Assembly: GCF_003781945.1 (NCBI RefSeq)
Contig: NZ_RJJW01000006.1
Location: forward strand, 243,681 to 307,680
Direction: 5' to 3'
Length of the DNA stretch: 64,000 nucleotides
DNA from: Halorubrum sp. CSM-61
GTDB taxonomy: Archaea; Halobacteriota; Halobacteria; Halobacteriales; Haloferacaceae
Shown: positions 26,560-34,699 of the stretch, piece by piece
Layout of the letters: every line of letters begins with the position of its first letter
Numbering within the stretch: position 1 is the stretch's first letter
Translations under genes and position numbers: made by a program
The notes under the pieces: generated by a model
Told to the model about the DNA's origin: nothing
Databases searched by the model: none
The model's input: only the letters and a program-made list of their open reading frames with translations

Positions 26560-27558
26560 TTATTCACCAGTAAGCGCCTCGCTCGCGGGCGCGAAGTCGA
26601 TCGGCTGTCCCCGACCCTTCTCGCTCGCGCGCTCGTAGAGCATGTGCGCGGCCGCGACCGTCTCGACCCCGGTGCCGCCCGAGTCGAACACGGTCACCTC
26701 CTCCTCGCTCGTCCGACCGGGATGCTCGCCGGCGACGACCTCGCCGAGGTCGGCCGCGACGTGGTCCTCGTCGATCAGCCCCGCCTCGACCGCGGCGAGG
26801 AACGACCCCGCGTCCTGCGTGGCCCGCGCCCGGAGGTCGGGGACGTAGGTGGCCCGCGCGACGAGCTCGGGCGGCAGCTCGTTCTTCTCCGGGTGGTACT
26901 GGCCCATCGCGGTGACGTGGGTGCCGGGCTCCACGTCGGCGTCGGAGATTACGGGGTCGCTCGCGGTGGTCGCGGTGATCGCCACGTCGGCGCCGGCGAG
27001 GGCCTCGCTCGCGCTCTCGGCCGCGGACACGTCGGCGTCGAGCCGATCGTCGAACGACTCGGCGAACGTCTCGCGGTTCTCCGCGGTCGGGGAGAACACC
27101 CGAACGGCCTCGAAGTCGCGCACCGTCGCGGTGGTCGCGAGCTGGCCGCGGGCCTGCGCGCCGCTCCCGATCACGGCGATCTCGGTCGCGTCGGCGCGGG
27201 CGAGCGCGTCCACCGCGACCGCACCCGCGGCGCCGGTCTTGAACGGGTTCATCGAGGCGCCGTCGAGCAGCGCCAGCGGCTCGCCCGACTCGGCGTCGAA
27301 AAGCGGCGTCATGAACCACGCGTCGCCCGCGCCGAAGCCGGCGGAGTAGGAGTAGCCGCCCATCGCGCCGGTCTCCGGGAGGACCGCGGCGTAGGTGGTG
27401 AACATCCCCGGCGGGTCGCGGTTGAACAGCTTCGTCCGGGGCTCCGCGGGCGCTCCCTCGCCGATCTGGCGGTAGGCGTCGCGGACGACCGCGACGTAGT
27501 CGGCCGGCTCGGCGAGGTCGTCGACCTCGGCGCTCGTGAGGAACAGGGCGTCGGTCAT
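26560..27558 (-). CDS. ornithine cyclodeaminase / mu-crystallin family protein
   Basis: 332 residues. The NAD(P) site is IGSGAQARGQLATTAT, and the substrate Lys is in EPRTKLFN. ASMNPFKTGAAGAVAVDAL and GTHVTAMGQYHPEKNEL are typical of the archaeal alanine-dehydrogenase/ornithine-cyclodeaminase group. Members act as alanine dehydrogenase, ornithine cyclodeaminase or ketimine reductase, and sequence alone does not separate them here. The gene stands alone and is convergent with pelA across HSE copy F. Confidence 0.9.
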   Translation of the reverse strand: MTDALFLTSAEVDDLAEPADYVAVVRDAYRQIGEGAPAEPRTKLFNRDPPGMFTTYAAVLPETGAMGGYSYSAGFGAGDAWFMTPLFDAESGEPLALLDGASMNPFKTGAAGAVAVDALARADATEIAVIGSGAQARGQLATTATVRDFEAVRVFSPTAENRETFAESFDDRLDADVSAAESASEALAGADVAITATTASDPVISDADVEPGTHVTAMGQYHPEKNELPPELVARATYVPDLRARATQDAGSFLAAVEAGLIDEDHVAADLGEVVAGEHPGRTSEEEVTVFDSGGTGVETVAAAHMLYERASEKGRGQPIDFAPASEALTGE

Positions 27559-27634
27559 ACCGGTCCGGTCGGGCGCGGGGGACTAAACCGTACAGGGAAC
27601 GGGAGCGGTCACCGCGGCCGGGAGAAGCGCTACT

Positions 27635-27907
27635 TCAGTCGGCGCCGCCGGTCCGCGATCGGCCGGTCCGAGAGCGGCCGACACGCGATCGACCGGCGGA
27701 ACGCTCCGCGGCGCGGTCGTTCCGGGCGCGCGGCTCGCCCGCGACTGGGGCCTTGACGAATATCGCGTGGGCCATGACGACCCCCGCGACGAGTGCGCCC
27801 CCGGGAAGCGCCGCCGTCAACGACAGCCCGGCCAGGTTCAAGACGGCGGTCACACCGATCAGCGCTGCCGGAATGAGCCCGAGAACGTAGTCGTAGTACC
27901 CAGTCAT
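27635..27907 (-). CDS. small membrane protein (90 aa)
   Basis: 90 residues. Two membrane segments (about 8-28 and 33-53; YVLGLIPAALIGVTAVLNLA and ALPGGALVAGVVMAHAIFV) are followed by a 35-residue basic, low-complexity tail in which GRSR recurs three times. The basic tail is unusual in such an acidic proteome and may contact phospholipid or nucleic acid. No family is recognised. The TATTAA-like boxes just past 27908 are suitable as its promoter. Confidence 0.65.
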   Translation of the reverse strand: MTGYYDYVLGLIPAALIGVTAVLNLAGLSLTAALPGGALVAGVVMAHAIFVKAPVAGEPRARNDRAAERSAGRSRVGRSRTGRSRTGGAD

Positions 27908-28154
27908 GATCCAGTTAATACTACTGCAAAATCGCTATTAAATCTTTCTCAGGGTTCGACGTGACACTTCGAATGATCACATCGAACGATCGCATAAGTT
28001 ATGGCGACGTATTCGTCGGTGGTCGGCGGGAGGCGACGTGACGGAGACGGTCGGGGACAATTCGCGCTCGGAACGGGGATGGAAAGCGAGTTCGAGACCG
28101 CGAATCGGCGGGTCGGAACGACGACGCGGCCGGTCAGAACGCAAACGCGACCGC

Positions 28155-28565
28155 CTATCGAAGTTTGAAGTACAGCGCGCGCCAGCCGCCGAGCGCGACC
28201 GATCCGGTCACCAGCATGACCGCGGCGAAGGTCAGGGCGGCGCTCCCGCGGAAGACGAACTCACGCAGCGCCAGTCCGACGACGGCGGCCGGGATCCACG
28301 ACCGGATCACCAGCGGGACCGACGACTTCGCGGTCTCGACGGCGCCGGCCGAGTACGCGCCGATAAGCGGCGCGACGAGCACCCACCCGATCAGGAAGGG
28401 CGCGTACACTTCCAGCAGGTAGAGCGGGTTCGCCAGGAGGAAGTCGGTCGTCACGTGGTTGAGCGTGCCGACGGTCAACAGGACGATCAGCGCGATCAGG
28501 TCCCCGACCGCGAGGGGAACGGCGTCGCGGTCGAGACGCGTTTCGAGGAACGACGAGTCGGCCAT
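28155..28565 (-). CDS. DUF3054 family membrane protein
   Basis: 136 residues with four membrane helices. The DUF3054 signature is the charged-then-hydrophobic start DAVPLAVGDLIALIVLLTVGTLNH, the central FLIGWVLVAPLIGAY, and the end WRALYF. Function is unknown. It lies upstream of glyA on the minus strand's far side and is transcribed in the same direction. Confidence 0.87.
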   Translation of the reverse strand: MADSSFLETRLDRDAVPLAVGDLIALIVLLTVGTLNHVTTDFLLANPLYLLEVYAPFLIGWVLVAPLIGAYSAGAVETAKSSVPLVIRSWIPAAVVGLALREFVFRGSAALTFAAVMLVTGSVALGGWRALYFKLR

Positions 28566-28659
28566 ACCGACCCGTCGGAGCCGCCCCCACTTTGTACGTA
28601 CGGATTCGCTCCGGCGGTCGAGCGGGCCGCCGGTCGCGACGCCGCCGATCGAGAGACCG

Positions 28660-29907
28660 CTACTCGTAGAGCGGGTGCTCCTCGCAGAGCTCGACGACGC
28701 GCTCGCCGACCTCGTAGATCACGTCCTCGCTGTCGACGTTGTCGACGACGCGGTGGATGAGGTCGCCGACCTCCTCGATGGCGTCCGCGTCGAACCCGCG
28801 GGTGGTGACCCCGGCGGTGCCGACGCGGATCCCCGAGGGGTTGAACGGCGAGCGCGTCTCGCCGGGGACCGTATTCCCGTTGAGGACGATGTTTGCGGCC
28901 GCGAGCGCATCCGCGGCGTCGCCGCCCGGCAGGTCCGGGTGCGAGTCCCGGAGGTCGACCAGTACGAGGTGGTTGTCGGTGCCGCCGGAGACGAGGGAGA
29001 ACCCGTGGTCCTGCAGCGTCTCGGCGAGCACGTCGGCGTTGTCGACCACGTTCTGCGCGTACTCGTCGAACGAGGGGTCGAGCGCCTCCTTGAACCCGAC
29101 CGCCTTGCCGGCGATGTTGTGCATGAGGGGACCGCCCTGTCCGCCGGGGAACACGGCCTTGTCGACGTCGTCGGCGAACCGCTCGTCGCACATCACGATC
29201 CCGCCGCGGCCGGCCCGGATCGTCTTGTGGGTGGAGCCGGTGACGAAGTCGGCGACGCCGACCGGCGAGGGGTGGACGCCGGCGGCGACGAGCCCGGTGA
29301 TGTGGGCGATGTCGGCGAGGTGGTAGGCGTCGACCGCGTCGGCGGCCGCCTGGATCTCCTCCCAGTCGACGGTGCGCGGGTACGCGGAGTAGCCGGAGAC
29401 GACGATGTCCGGCTCGAACTCCTCGGCGGCCTCGCGGAGGCCCTCGTAGTCGATGTAGCCGGTGTCAGCGTCGACCTCGTACTGCTCGACCTCGTAGATC
29501 TGCCCGGTGAAGTTCGCGGGGTGGCCGTGCGAGAGGTGGCCGCCGTGGTTCAGGTCGAGCGAGAGGATCTTGTCGCCGGGCTCTAGGACGGCGTAGTAGA
29601 CGGCCTGATTCGCCTGCGTCCCGGAGTGGGGCTGGACGTTGACGTGGTCGGCGCCCCACAGCTCCTTCGCGCGCTCGATCGCGAGCTCCTCGACGTCGTC
29701 GGCGTACTCGCAGCCGGCGTAGTACCGCCCGCCCGGGTACCCCTCGGCGTACTTGTTCGTGAGGACGCTCCCCTGCGCCTCCAGCACCGCCTCGCTGACG
29801 TGGTTCTCGCTGGCGATCATCGCGAGCGTCTGCTCCTGCCTGTCGCGCTCCCCGGCCAGCGCGTCGGCGACCGCGGGGTCGACCTCCCGGACGTGCTCGT
29901 GGTCCAT
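28660..29907 (-). CDS. glyA: serine hydroxymethyltransferase
   Basis: 415 residues. It converts serine and tetrahydrofolate to glycine and methylene-tetrahydrofolate with PLP. Diagnostic segments are MIASENHVSEAVLEAQGSV, KYAEGYPGGRYYAGCEYAD, LDLNHGGHLSHGH, the PLP lysine in TGSTHKTIRAGRGGI, and GTDNHLVLVDLR. Its presence indicates a folate-type C1 pathway. That is notable beside the beta-RFAP-synthase homologue at 33.6 kb. Confidence 0.97.
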   Translation of the reverse strand: MDHEHVREVDPAVADALAGERDRQEQTLAMIASENHVSEAVLEAQGSVLTNKYAEGYPGGRYYAGCEYADDVEELAIERAKELWGADHVNVQPHSGTQANQAVYYAVLEPGDKILSLDLNHGGHLSHGHPANFTGQIYEVEQYEVDADTGYIDYEGLREAAEEFEPDIVVSGYSAYPRTVDWEEIQAAADAVDAYHLADIAHITGLVAAGVHPSPVGVADFVTGSTHKTIRAGRGGIVMCDERFADDVDKAVFPGGQGGPLMHNIAGKAVGFKEALDPSFDEYAQNVVDNADVLAETLQDHGFSLVSGGTDNHLVLVDLRDSHPDLPGGDAADALAAANIVLNGNTVPGETRSPFNPSGIRVGTAGVTTRGFDADAIEEVGDLIHRVVDNVDSEDVIYEVGERVVELCEEHPLYE

Positions 29908-30089
29908 GTAGGAACCCCCGTCCGATCGCGCATTAATCCTTGCGTCACGTCGGTGACTGCCCGGCGCTCCCGTCGCAACACCCCGAACGATCCCGACGAC
30001 TCACGCCGGGAGAGATCGTCGAAAGATCGTATCCGTCAATTTCGCAGGTCTCGGGGCCTGAAACCGCGTTGTTCACTCTCCTAATCCCG

Positions 30090-30102
30090 TTAATATTAAA
30101 TA
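30090..30102 (+). promoter_or_regulatory. TATA region of the TbsP-like gene
   Basis: TTAATATTAAATA, with the palindromic core TTAATATTAA, lies 29-41 bases before ATG 30131. It is an AT-rich box suitable for TBP, and its symmetry could also serve a repressor. Confidence 0.5.
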
Positions 30103-30130
30103 CGCAACTGTCTTTTATCCCGAAAGATAG

Positions 30131-30946
30131 ATGGTATCGAATTTACTGGAGACAGACGTCGAAAATGTCCTCGACGCGGCGTTCGCGGGGGACGACGAGG
30201 AGCTGTTCGTCGTCGATCCATCCGCCGAGACGATCGTGTCGCTCGTCGAGGTGGCGATCGGTCGCGACGACCTGCCGGAAATGTCGATGCTCGTGGAGGA
30301 ACGAACGCTGAAGAACGTGATGGAGGACTTCCTCGTCGCGTCGAAGGCGGCCGACCTCGTCGCGGACGGCGAGCTCGACCTCCGCGTCCTCGACGAGGCG
30401 GTCGACAACGCGCTGTTCGTCTCCGCGTCGCGAGTCGTCGTGCTCGTGAGTAGCGACGACCACGTCGCCGCGCTCACTTCGGACGACGAGGAGTTCGTCG
30501 ACGAGGTGTTCGAGACGCACAGCGCCGCCTTCGAGCGGGCCGAGACGTACGGCCTCCGCACGCCCGCGATCAGCCGCGTTCGCGAGTCGATGGCGGACGA
30601 GATCGGCGAGGCCACCCGCGAGGACTTCGACGTCGTACTCGACGCGATAGGCTCCGCCCGCGGCGACGACGGCGGGCTCGACGAGGTGACCATCTCCCTG
30701 CTCGTCGCCGCGAAGAACGACGTGCTCCTCTACGACATCTCGAAGTGGGGCGAGGACGTGGGAATCGCCTCGAAGGCGACGTTCTCCCGCACGAAGACCC
30801 GGCTCGAAGACCTCGGAGTCATCGACACCGAGAAGGTCCCGATCGACGTCGGCCGCCCCCGCCTCCGGCTCAAACTCGGCGACGAGCGCCTCCGCGGGCT
30901 CGACGCGGACGAGCTCGCCGCCGAAGTCGTCGAGATGCTGGCGTAG
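30131..30946 (+). CDS. TbsP-like (DUF5821) transcriptional regulator
   Basis: 271 residues. An N-terminal domain of about 170 residues with strands FVVDPSAETIVSLVEVAI and ALFVSASRVVVLVSSDD resembles the effector part of the haloarchaeal DUF5821/TbsP regulators. A winged helix covers about 195-270 (ISLLVAAKNDVLLYDISKWGEDVGIASKATFSRTKTRLEDLGVID). In Haloferax TbsP works with TrmB on the gapII promoter; I assign the name by overall resemblance, not by a unique motif. Confidence 0.7.
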   Translation: MVSNLLETDVENVLDAAFAGDDEELFVVDPSAETIVSLVEVAIGRDDLPEMSMLVEERTLKNVMEDFLVASKAADLVADGELDLRVLDEAVDNALFVSASRVVVLVSSDDHVAALTSDDEEFVDEVFETHSAAFERAETYGLRTPAISRVRESMADEIGEATREDFDVVLDAIGSARGDDGGLDEVTISLLVAAKNDVLLYDISKWGEDVGIASKATFSRTKTRLEDLGVIDTEKVPIDVGRPRLRLKLGDERLRGLDADELAAEVVEMLA

Positions 30947-31012
30947 GGACCGACAACGAGACTCGAACCGCCTCCCGCTTCGGCGCCCCCGACCCCGCCC
31001 GCACCGACACCG

Positions 31013-31031
31013 TCACCCGCGGGTTTTTTTC
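31013..31031 (+). terminator. hairpin plus T7 terminator after the TbsP-like gene
   Basis: CCCGCGGG is followed immediately by seven T, about 70 bases past the stop codon. It looks like an intrinsic terminator and separates the regulator from the YcaO gene, whose ATG is 23 bases on. Confidence 0.5.
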
Positions 31032-31053
31032 GCCCCTTCGCATTGGGAGTGAC

Positions 31054-32745
31054 ATGGACATCGGACTTGTCGGCGACGGCCCCGCGGTCGAGGCCGTCTC
31101 GGCCGCGCTCGGCGACGTCGACGTGAACGTGATGCCCGTCGAGGCGGAGTTGCTCGACGGGTTCGACCTCGGGGTCGTCGTCGACACCGCCGGCTCGGAG
31201 ACATTCGCGACCGCCGACGCGCACCTCGACCGCTGGGTCGCGATCGAGGTCGGCGGGCTCGGCGGCGTTCCCCTGGAGCCGGTCGACGCCGCGGTGACCG
31301 CCTTCGACGAGACCTGCTACGACTGCCTCCGGCGACGCGTCGCGAGCGGCGGGGCCGAGGCGGCCGACGCGCCGGCCGGCCGTCGGTCCGCCGTGCGCTA
31401 CGCCGGCGCGCTGGCCGGCCGACGGGTCATCCGACTGCTCGCCGGCGACCCGGTCGCCGACACGGTCGCGGAGGTGCCGGGCGGCGAGCGGACCCTCCTC
31501 CCGGTTCCGGGCTGCGACTGCGGCGACGACCCGGGCGACGCGCTGCCCCGGGAACACGAGGAGCGGTCGCTGTCGGACGCGATCGACCGCGCGGAGCGGG
31601 CGGTCGACTCCCGGGTCGGCCCGCTCTCGCAAGTGGGCGAACAGGAGTCGTTCCCCGTGCCCTACTACGTCGCCCGGGTCGCCGACACGACGCCCTTCTC
31701 CGACGCGCGGGCGGCCGAGTTCGGCGGGGGCGCCGCCGCCGGCTGGGACGCCGCGTTCATGAAGGCGCTCGGCGAGGGGCTAGAGCGGTACGCCGCCGGC
31801 GTCTACCGCGAGGCGTCGTTCACGCGCGCGCCGGCCGCGAACGTCGCGAACCCCGTGACGCCCGACGCGTTCGTCCGGCCCGAGAGCGCGGAGCCGTACG
31901 CCCGCGACGACCGGCTCCCGTGGGTGACCGGCGAGGGCCTCGGGACGGGCGAGGTCGCGAGCCTCCCGGCGGAGTTCGTTCACTTCCCGCCGCCGGAAAA
32001 GCGGTACCGACCCGCGATCACGACCGGGCTCGGGCTCGGCAACTCCGGGCCGCACGCGGCCCTGTCGGGGCTCTACGAGGCCGTCGAGCGCGACGCCACG
32101 ATGACCAGCTGGTACTCGACGGCCGATCCCCTCGGGATCGAGGTCGACGACGAGGGGTTCGCGGAGCTTGAGAAGCGCGCCCGCGCCGAGTCGCTGACGG
32201 TGACGCCCCTCCTCGTTACGACCGACGTCGACGTGCCCGTCGTCGCGGTCGGCGTGCACCGCGAGGGCGAGTGGCCCCGCTTCGCGGCGGGCTCCGGGGC
32301 TGACCTCGACCCCGCCGCAGCCGCCCGGAGCGCGCTCGCGGAGGCGCTCCAGAACTGGACCGAGCTCCGGTCGATGGGCCCCGACGCGGCCGCGGAGCAG
32401 GGCGCGGCGATCGGCCGGCACGCCGACTTCCCCGAGGAGACGCGGGCGTTCTTCGACCCGGACGCGACGGTCCCCGCCGAGTCGCTCGGCGAGCCGGAGC
32501 TGTCCGGCGCCGACGAGCTGGACGCCGTCGTCGACCGCGTCGAGCGGGTCGACCTGGAGCCGTACGTCGCGCGGACGACGACACGGGACCTCGCCGCGCT
32601 CGGCTTCGAGGCCGTCCGCGTGCTCGTCCCCGGCGCGCAGCCGCTGTTCACGGGCGACCCGTTCTTCGGCGACCGCGCGAGCGACGTGCCCCGGTCGATG
32701 GGGTTCGAGCCCGAGCTGGAGAAGGCGTACCACCCGTTCCCGTGA
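31054..32745 (+). CDS. fused E1-like / YcaO-domain protein
   Basis: 563 residues. The N-terminal ~190 residues (MDIGLVGDGPAVEAVSAALG, a Rossmann-like start) carry four Cys, C88xxC91 and C154xC156, placed like the zinc tetrathiolate of the E1-like partner of azoline cyclodehydratases. The rest is YcaO, with the ATP-binding glutamates in KALGEGLERYA, GLYEAVERDA and SALAEALQNW. The very end is HPFP, resembling the Pro-rich C-terminus of azoline-forming YcaO enzymes. YcaO proteins use ATP to make azolines, amidines or thioamides on peptide backbones. No precursor peptide is recognised nearby. Confidence 0.88.
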   Translation: MDIGLVGDGPAVEAVSAALGDVDVNVMPVEAELLDGFDLGVVVDTAGSETFATADAHLDRWVAIEVGGLGGVPLEPVDAAVTAFDETCYDCLRRRVASGGAEAADAPAGRRSAVRYAGALAGRRVIRLLAGDPVADTVAEVPGGERTLLPVPGCDCGDDPGDALPREHEERSLSDAIDRAERAVDSRVGPLSQVGEQESFPVPYYVARVADTTPFSDARAAEFGGGAAAGWDAAFMKALGEGLERYAAGVYREASFTRAPAANVANPVTPDAFVRPESAEPYARDDRLPWVTGEGLGTGEVASLPAEFVHFPPPEKRYRPAITTGLGLGNSGPHAALSGLYEAVERDATMTSWYSTADPLGIEVDDEGFAELEKRARAESLTVTPLLVTTDVDVPVVAVGVHREGEWPRFAAGSGADLDPAAAARSALAEALQNWTELRSMGPDAAAEQGAAIGRHADFPEETRAFFDPDATVPAESLGEPELSGADELDAVVDRVERVDLEPYVARTTTRDLAALGFEAVRVLVPGAQPLFTGDPFFGDRASDVPRSMGFEPELEKAYHPFP

Positions 32746-32826
32746 TTCGCGGAAGCCGGGCGCCGTCCCGCGCTCGCGATTGCCCCATCCCGCCGGTTTA
32801 AGCCGCTCGCAACCTCCCACTCGCGC

Positions 32827-33165
32827 ATGGACGTACTCCCGGACGCGGACATCGAAGCGGTCGAGGCGGTCGACGGCGTGTTCCTCACGCAGGGCGCCGC
32901 CGGCGACGAGACGAGCATCCAGCGGTTCGTCATCGACCCCGGCGCCGAGGTCCCCGAACACGACCACCCGCACGAACAGGTCGGCGCGATCACCGAGGGG
33001 GCGATCACCTTCGTCGTCGACGGCGAGGAGCGCGTCGTCGGGGCGGGAGACACGTACGTAATCGCAGGCGGCGAGCCGCACGCGGCGCGCAACGACACCG
33101 ACGAGCGAGTCGTCGGCTACGACATCTTCTCGCCGCCGCGGACGAACCCGGACTGGCAGGAGTGA
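32827..33165 (+). CDS. cupin domain protein
   Basis: 112 residues, single cupin. Motif 1 is PEHDHPHEQVGAITEG (His, His, Glu) and motif 2 is GDTYVIAGGEPHAARND (His). Like the cupin at 1436 it belongs to the small metal-binding stand-alone class, with unknown ligand. It follows the YcaO gene by 80 bases on the same strand. HSE copy G begins at its stop codon. Confidence 0.88.
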   Translation: MDVLPDADIEAVEAVDGVFLTQGAAGDETSIQRFVIDPGAEVPEHDHPHEQVGAITEGAITFVVDGEERVVGAGDTYVIAGGEPHAARNDTDERVVGYDIFSPPRTNPDWQE

Positions 33166-33532
33166 TCGCTTATAAATAGACGTGCGGTGGCGCGTGCCTC
33201 CGAGTGGCCGATAGGCCACGAGGAGCGCGCGCGAGGGAGTCGCTGGCGGCTGCCGCCGCCAGCGACGAGGCTGGGGAGGGGTGAGGTGCGGGGCGGTGCT
33301 GTGCGGGGTGGGACTCAAAGGGGCAGCCGCGAGGGCGGCGCAGGCGATGCAAGCACTGGAGGGAGCGAGCAACGCGAGCGACTGAAGCGCGCAGCGAGCG
33401 TGCGCCGCCCTCGCGGCTGGGGCTTTGGAGGTGTTTACCGTCGATCGACAGTCAACCGCTTATAACCGAGCGGCTGGGGCTTTGGAGGAGTTCGCCGTCG
33501 ATCCACTGCTAACCGTTTATAAGCGAACCTCT
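33163..33532 (-). repeat. HSE structured repeat, copy G
   Basis: Reverse copy starting inside the cupin stop codon with TGATCGCTTATAAA. Hairpin 3 core is GTGGCC-GATA-GGCCAC, hairpin 2 is TCGCTGGCGGC-TGCC-GCCGCCAGCGA, and GGGACTCAAAGGGGCAGCC is at 33309-33327. Hairpin 1 has 19-base perfect arms CAGCCGCGAGGGCGGCGCA and TGCGCCGCCCTCGCGGCTG. Two tandem GGCTGGGGCTTTGGAGG units follow (33415 and 33472), each ending in a TTATAA box (33460 and 33518). Confidence 0.87.
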
Positions 33533-33586
33533 CAGTCTATATCGCGATCCGAGTATGGGGGCAACGCCCGCCACTGCCACGCACCC

Positions 33587-33593
33587 TTTATCA
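33587..33593 (+). promoter_or_regulatory. TATA box of the GHMP-family gene
   Basis: TTTATCA is 27-33 bases before ATG 33620, in the context GCACCCTTTATCAGT shared with the DUF4013 promoter. It selects 33620 as the start. Confidence 0.6.
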
Positions 33594-33619
33594 GTCGCTC
33601 TCCTACCAGAGAATCAACC

Positions 33620-34627
33620 ATGGCACGCGCGAGCGCCGGGGCGCGGCTCCACTTCGGCTTCTGTAACCTCAGCCTCTCGCACGAGCGGCTGTACGGGGCC
33701 CTCGGGCTCGGGCTCGCTGAGCCGCGGGTCGTCGTCGACGCGGAAGCCGCCGACTCGGTCACCGTCACGATCGACCCGGGCCCCACCGACCCCGCGATCC
33801 GCGACGACATCCGCCAGTACGCGGCCACCGCTGTCGACCTCCTCGGCGTCGACGGCGCCCGAGTCACGATCCACAAAACGCTCCCCCGCCACGCCGGCCT
33901 CGGGAGCGGCACCCAGCTGGCCGCGGCGACGCTCGCGGCCGTCGCGGCCGCCCACGGGGAGGAGCCCCGCGTCCGCGAGCGCGCCCCGGCGCTCGGCCGG
34001 GGCGGGCGCTCCGGCGTCGGCGTCGCCACGTTCGAGGCGGGCGGGTTCGTGCTCGACGCCGGCCACCCCACCGCGCGGTTCACCACCGACCGCCCCGCCG
34101 ACGGGGAGTGGACCGTGCCGCCGGTGGCCGCCCGCCACGCCGTCCCCGACGACTGGCGGTTCCTGCTCGTGCGCCCCGACGCCGACCCGGGGAGGAGCGG
34201 CGAGGCGGAGGACGACGCGATGCGGACCGCGGTCGAGCGCGCGGAGCCCGGGATCGCCGACCGGATCGGGGGGATCGTCACCCGGCGCGTGCTCCCCGCG
34301 ATCGCGACGGGGAACGCCGAGCGCTTCGGCGCCGCGGTCGCGGAGATCGGTCGGCTGAACGGCGCGTGGTACGCCGACGAGCAGGGCGGCGTCTACCGCC
34401 CGCCGGTCGGCGACGTGGTGGCGTCGCTGTCGGCGTCCGCGGCCGTCTTCGGCGCCGGGCAGTCGTCGTGGGGACCGACCGTGTACGGGGTCACCGACGC
34501 CGCGAACGCGAGCGCGGCCGCGATCGCGGGCGAACGGGCCCTCGACGAGGCGGGAGTCGACGGGTCGGTCTCGGTCGTCGAGGCGGCCGACGGCGGGGCG
34601 CGGGTGACCGGGGACGGGCGGGAGTGA
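33620..34627 (+). CDS. beta-ribofuranosylaminobenzene 5'-phosphate synthase homologue (GHMP family)
   Basis: 335 residues. The start RASAGARLHFGFCNLS, the GHMP phosphate loop LPRHAGLGSGTQLAAAT, then GRGGRSGVGVATFEAGGFVLDAGHP and QSSWGPTVYGVTD match beta-RFAP synthase. That enzyme condenses PRPP with 4-aminobenzoate (or hydroxybenzoate) in methanopterin synthesis. Haloarchaea are generally held to use folate, so the true aromatic acceptor or pathway is open. All conserved blocks are intact, so it is probably active. Confidence 0.88.
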   Translation: MARASAGARLHFGFCNLSLSHERLYGALGLGLAEPRVVVDAEAADSVTVTIDPGPTDPAIRDDIRQYAATAVDLLGVDGARVTIHKTLPRHAGLGSGTQLAAATLAAVAAAHGEEPRVRERAPALGRGGRSGVGVATFEAGGFVLDAGHPTARFTTDRPADGEWTVPPVAARHAVPDDWRFLLVRPDADPGRSGEAEDDAMRTAVERAEPGIADRIGGIVTRRVLPAIATGNAERFGAAVAEIGRLNGAWYADEQGGVYRPPVGDVVASLSASAAVFGAGQSSWGPTVYGVTDAANASAAAIAGERALDEAGVDGSVSVVEAADGGARVTGDGRE

Positions 34628-34699
34628 GGGCGGGGAGGTGACGAGCGCGGACCGCCAACGAGCAACAACACTAAGCGGAGCGCCCTCCCCATACGGGAC

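Noticed and set aside
26168..26638. Reading frame through HSE copy F (similar ones in copies B, C, D, G, H, I)
   Set aside because: The frames are Arg/Ser/Gly-rich, differ in frame and length between copies, and follow the hairpins. Folding, not protein, explains the conservation.
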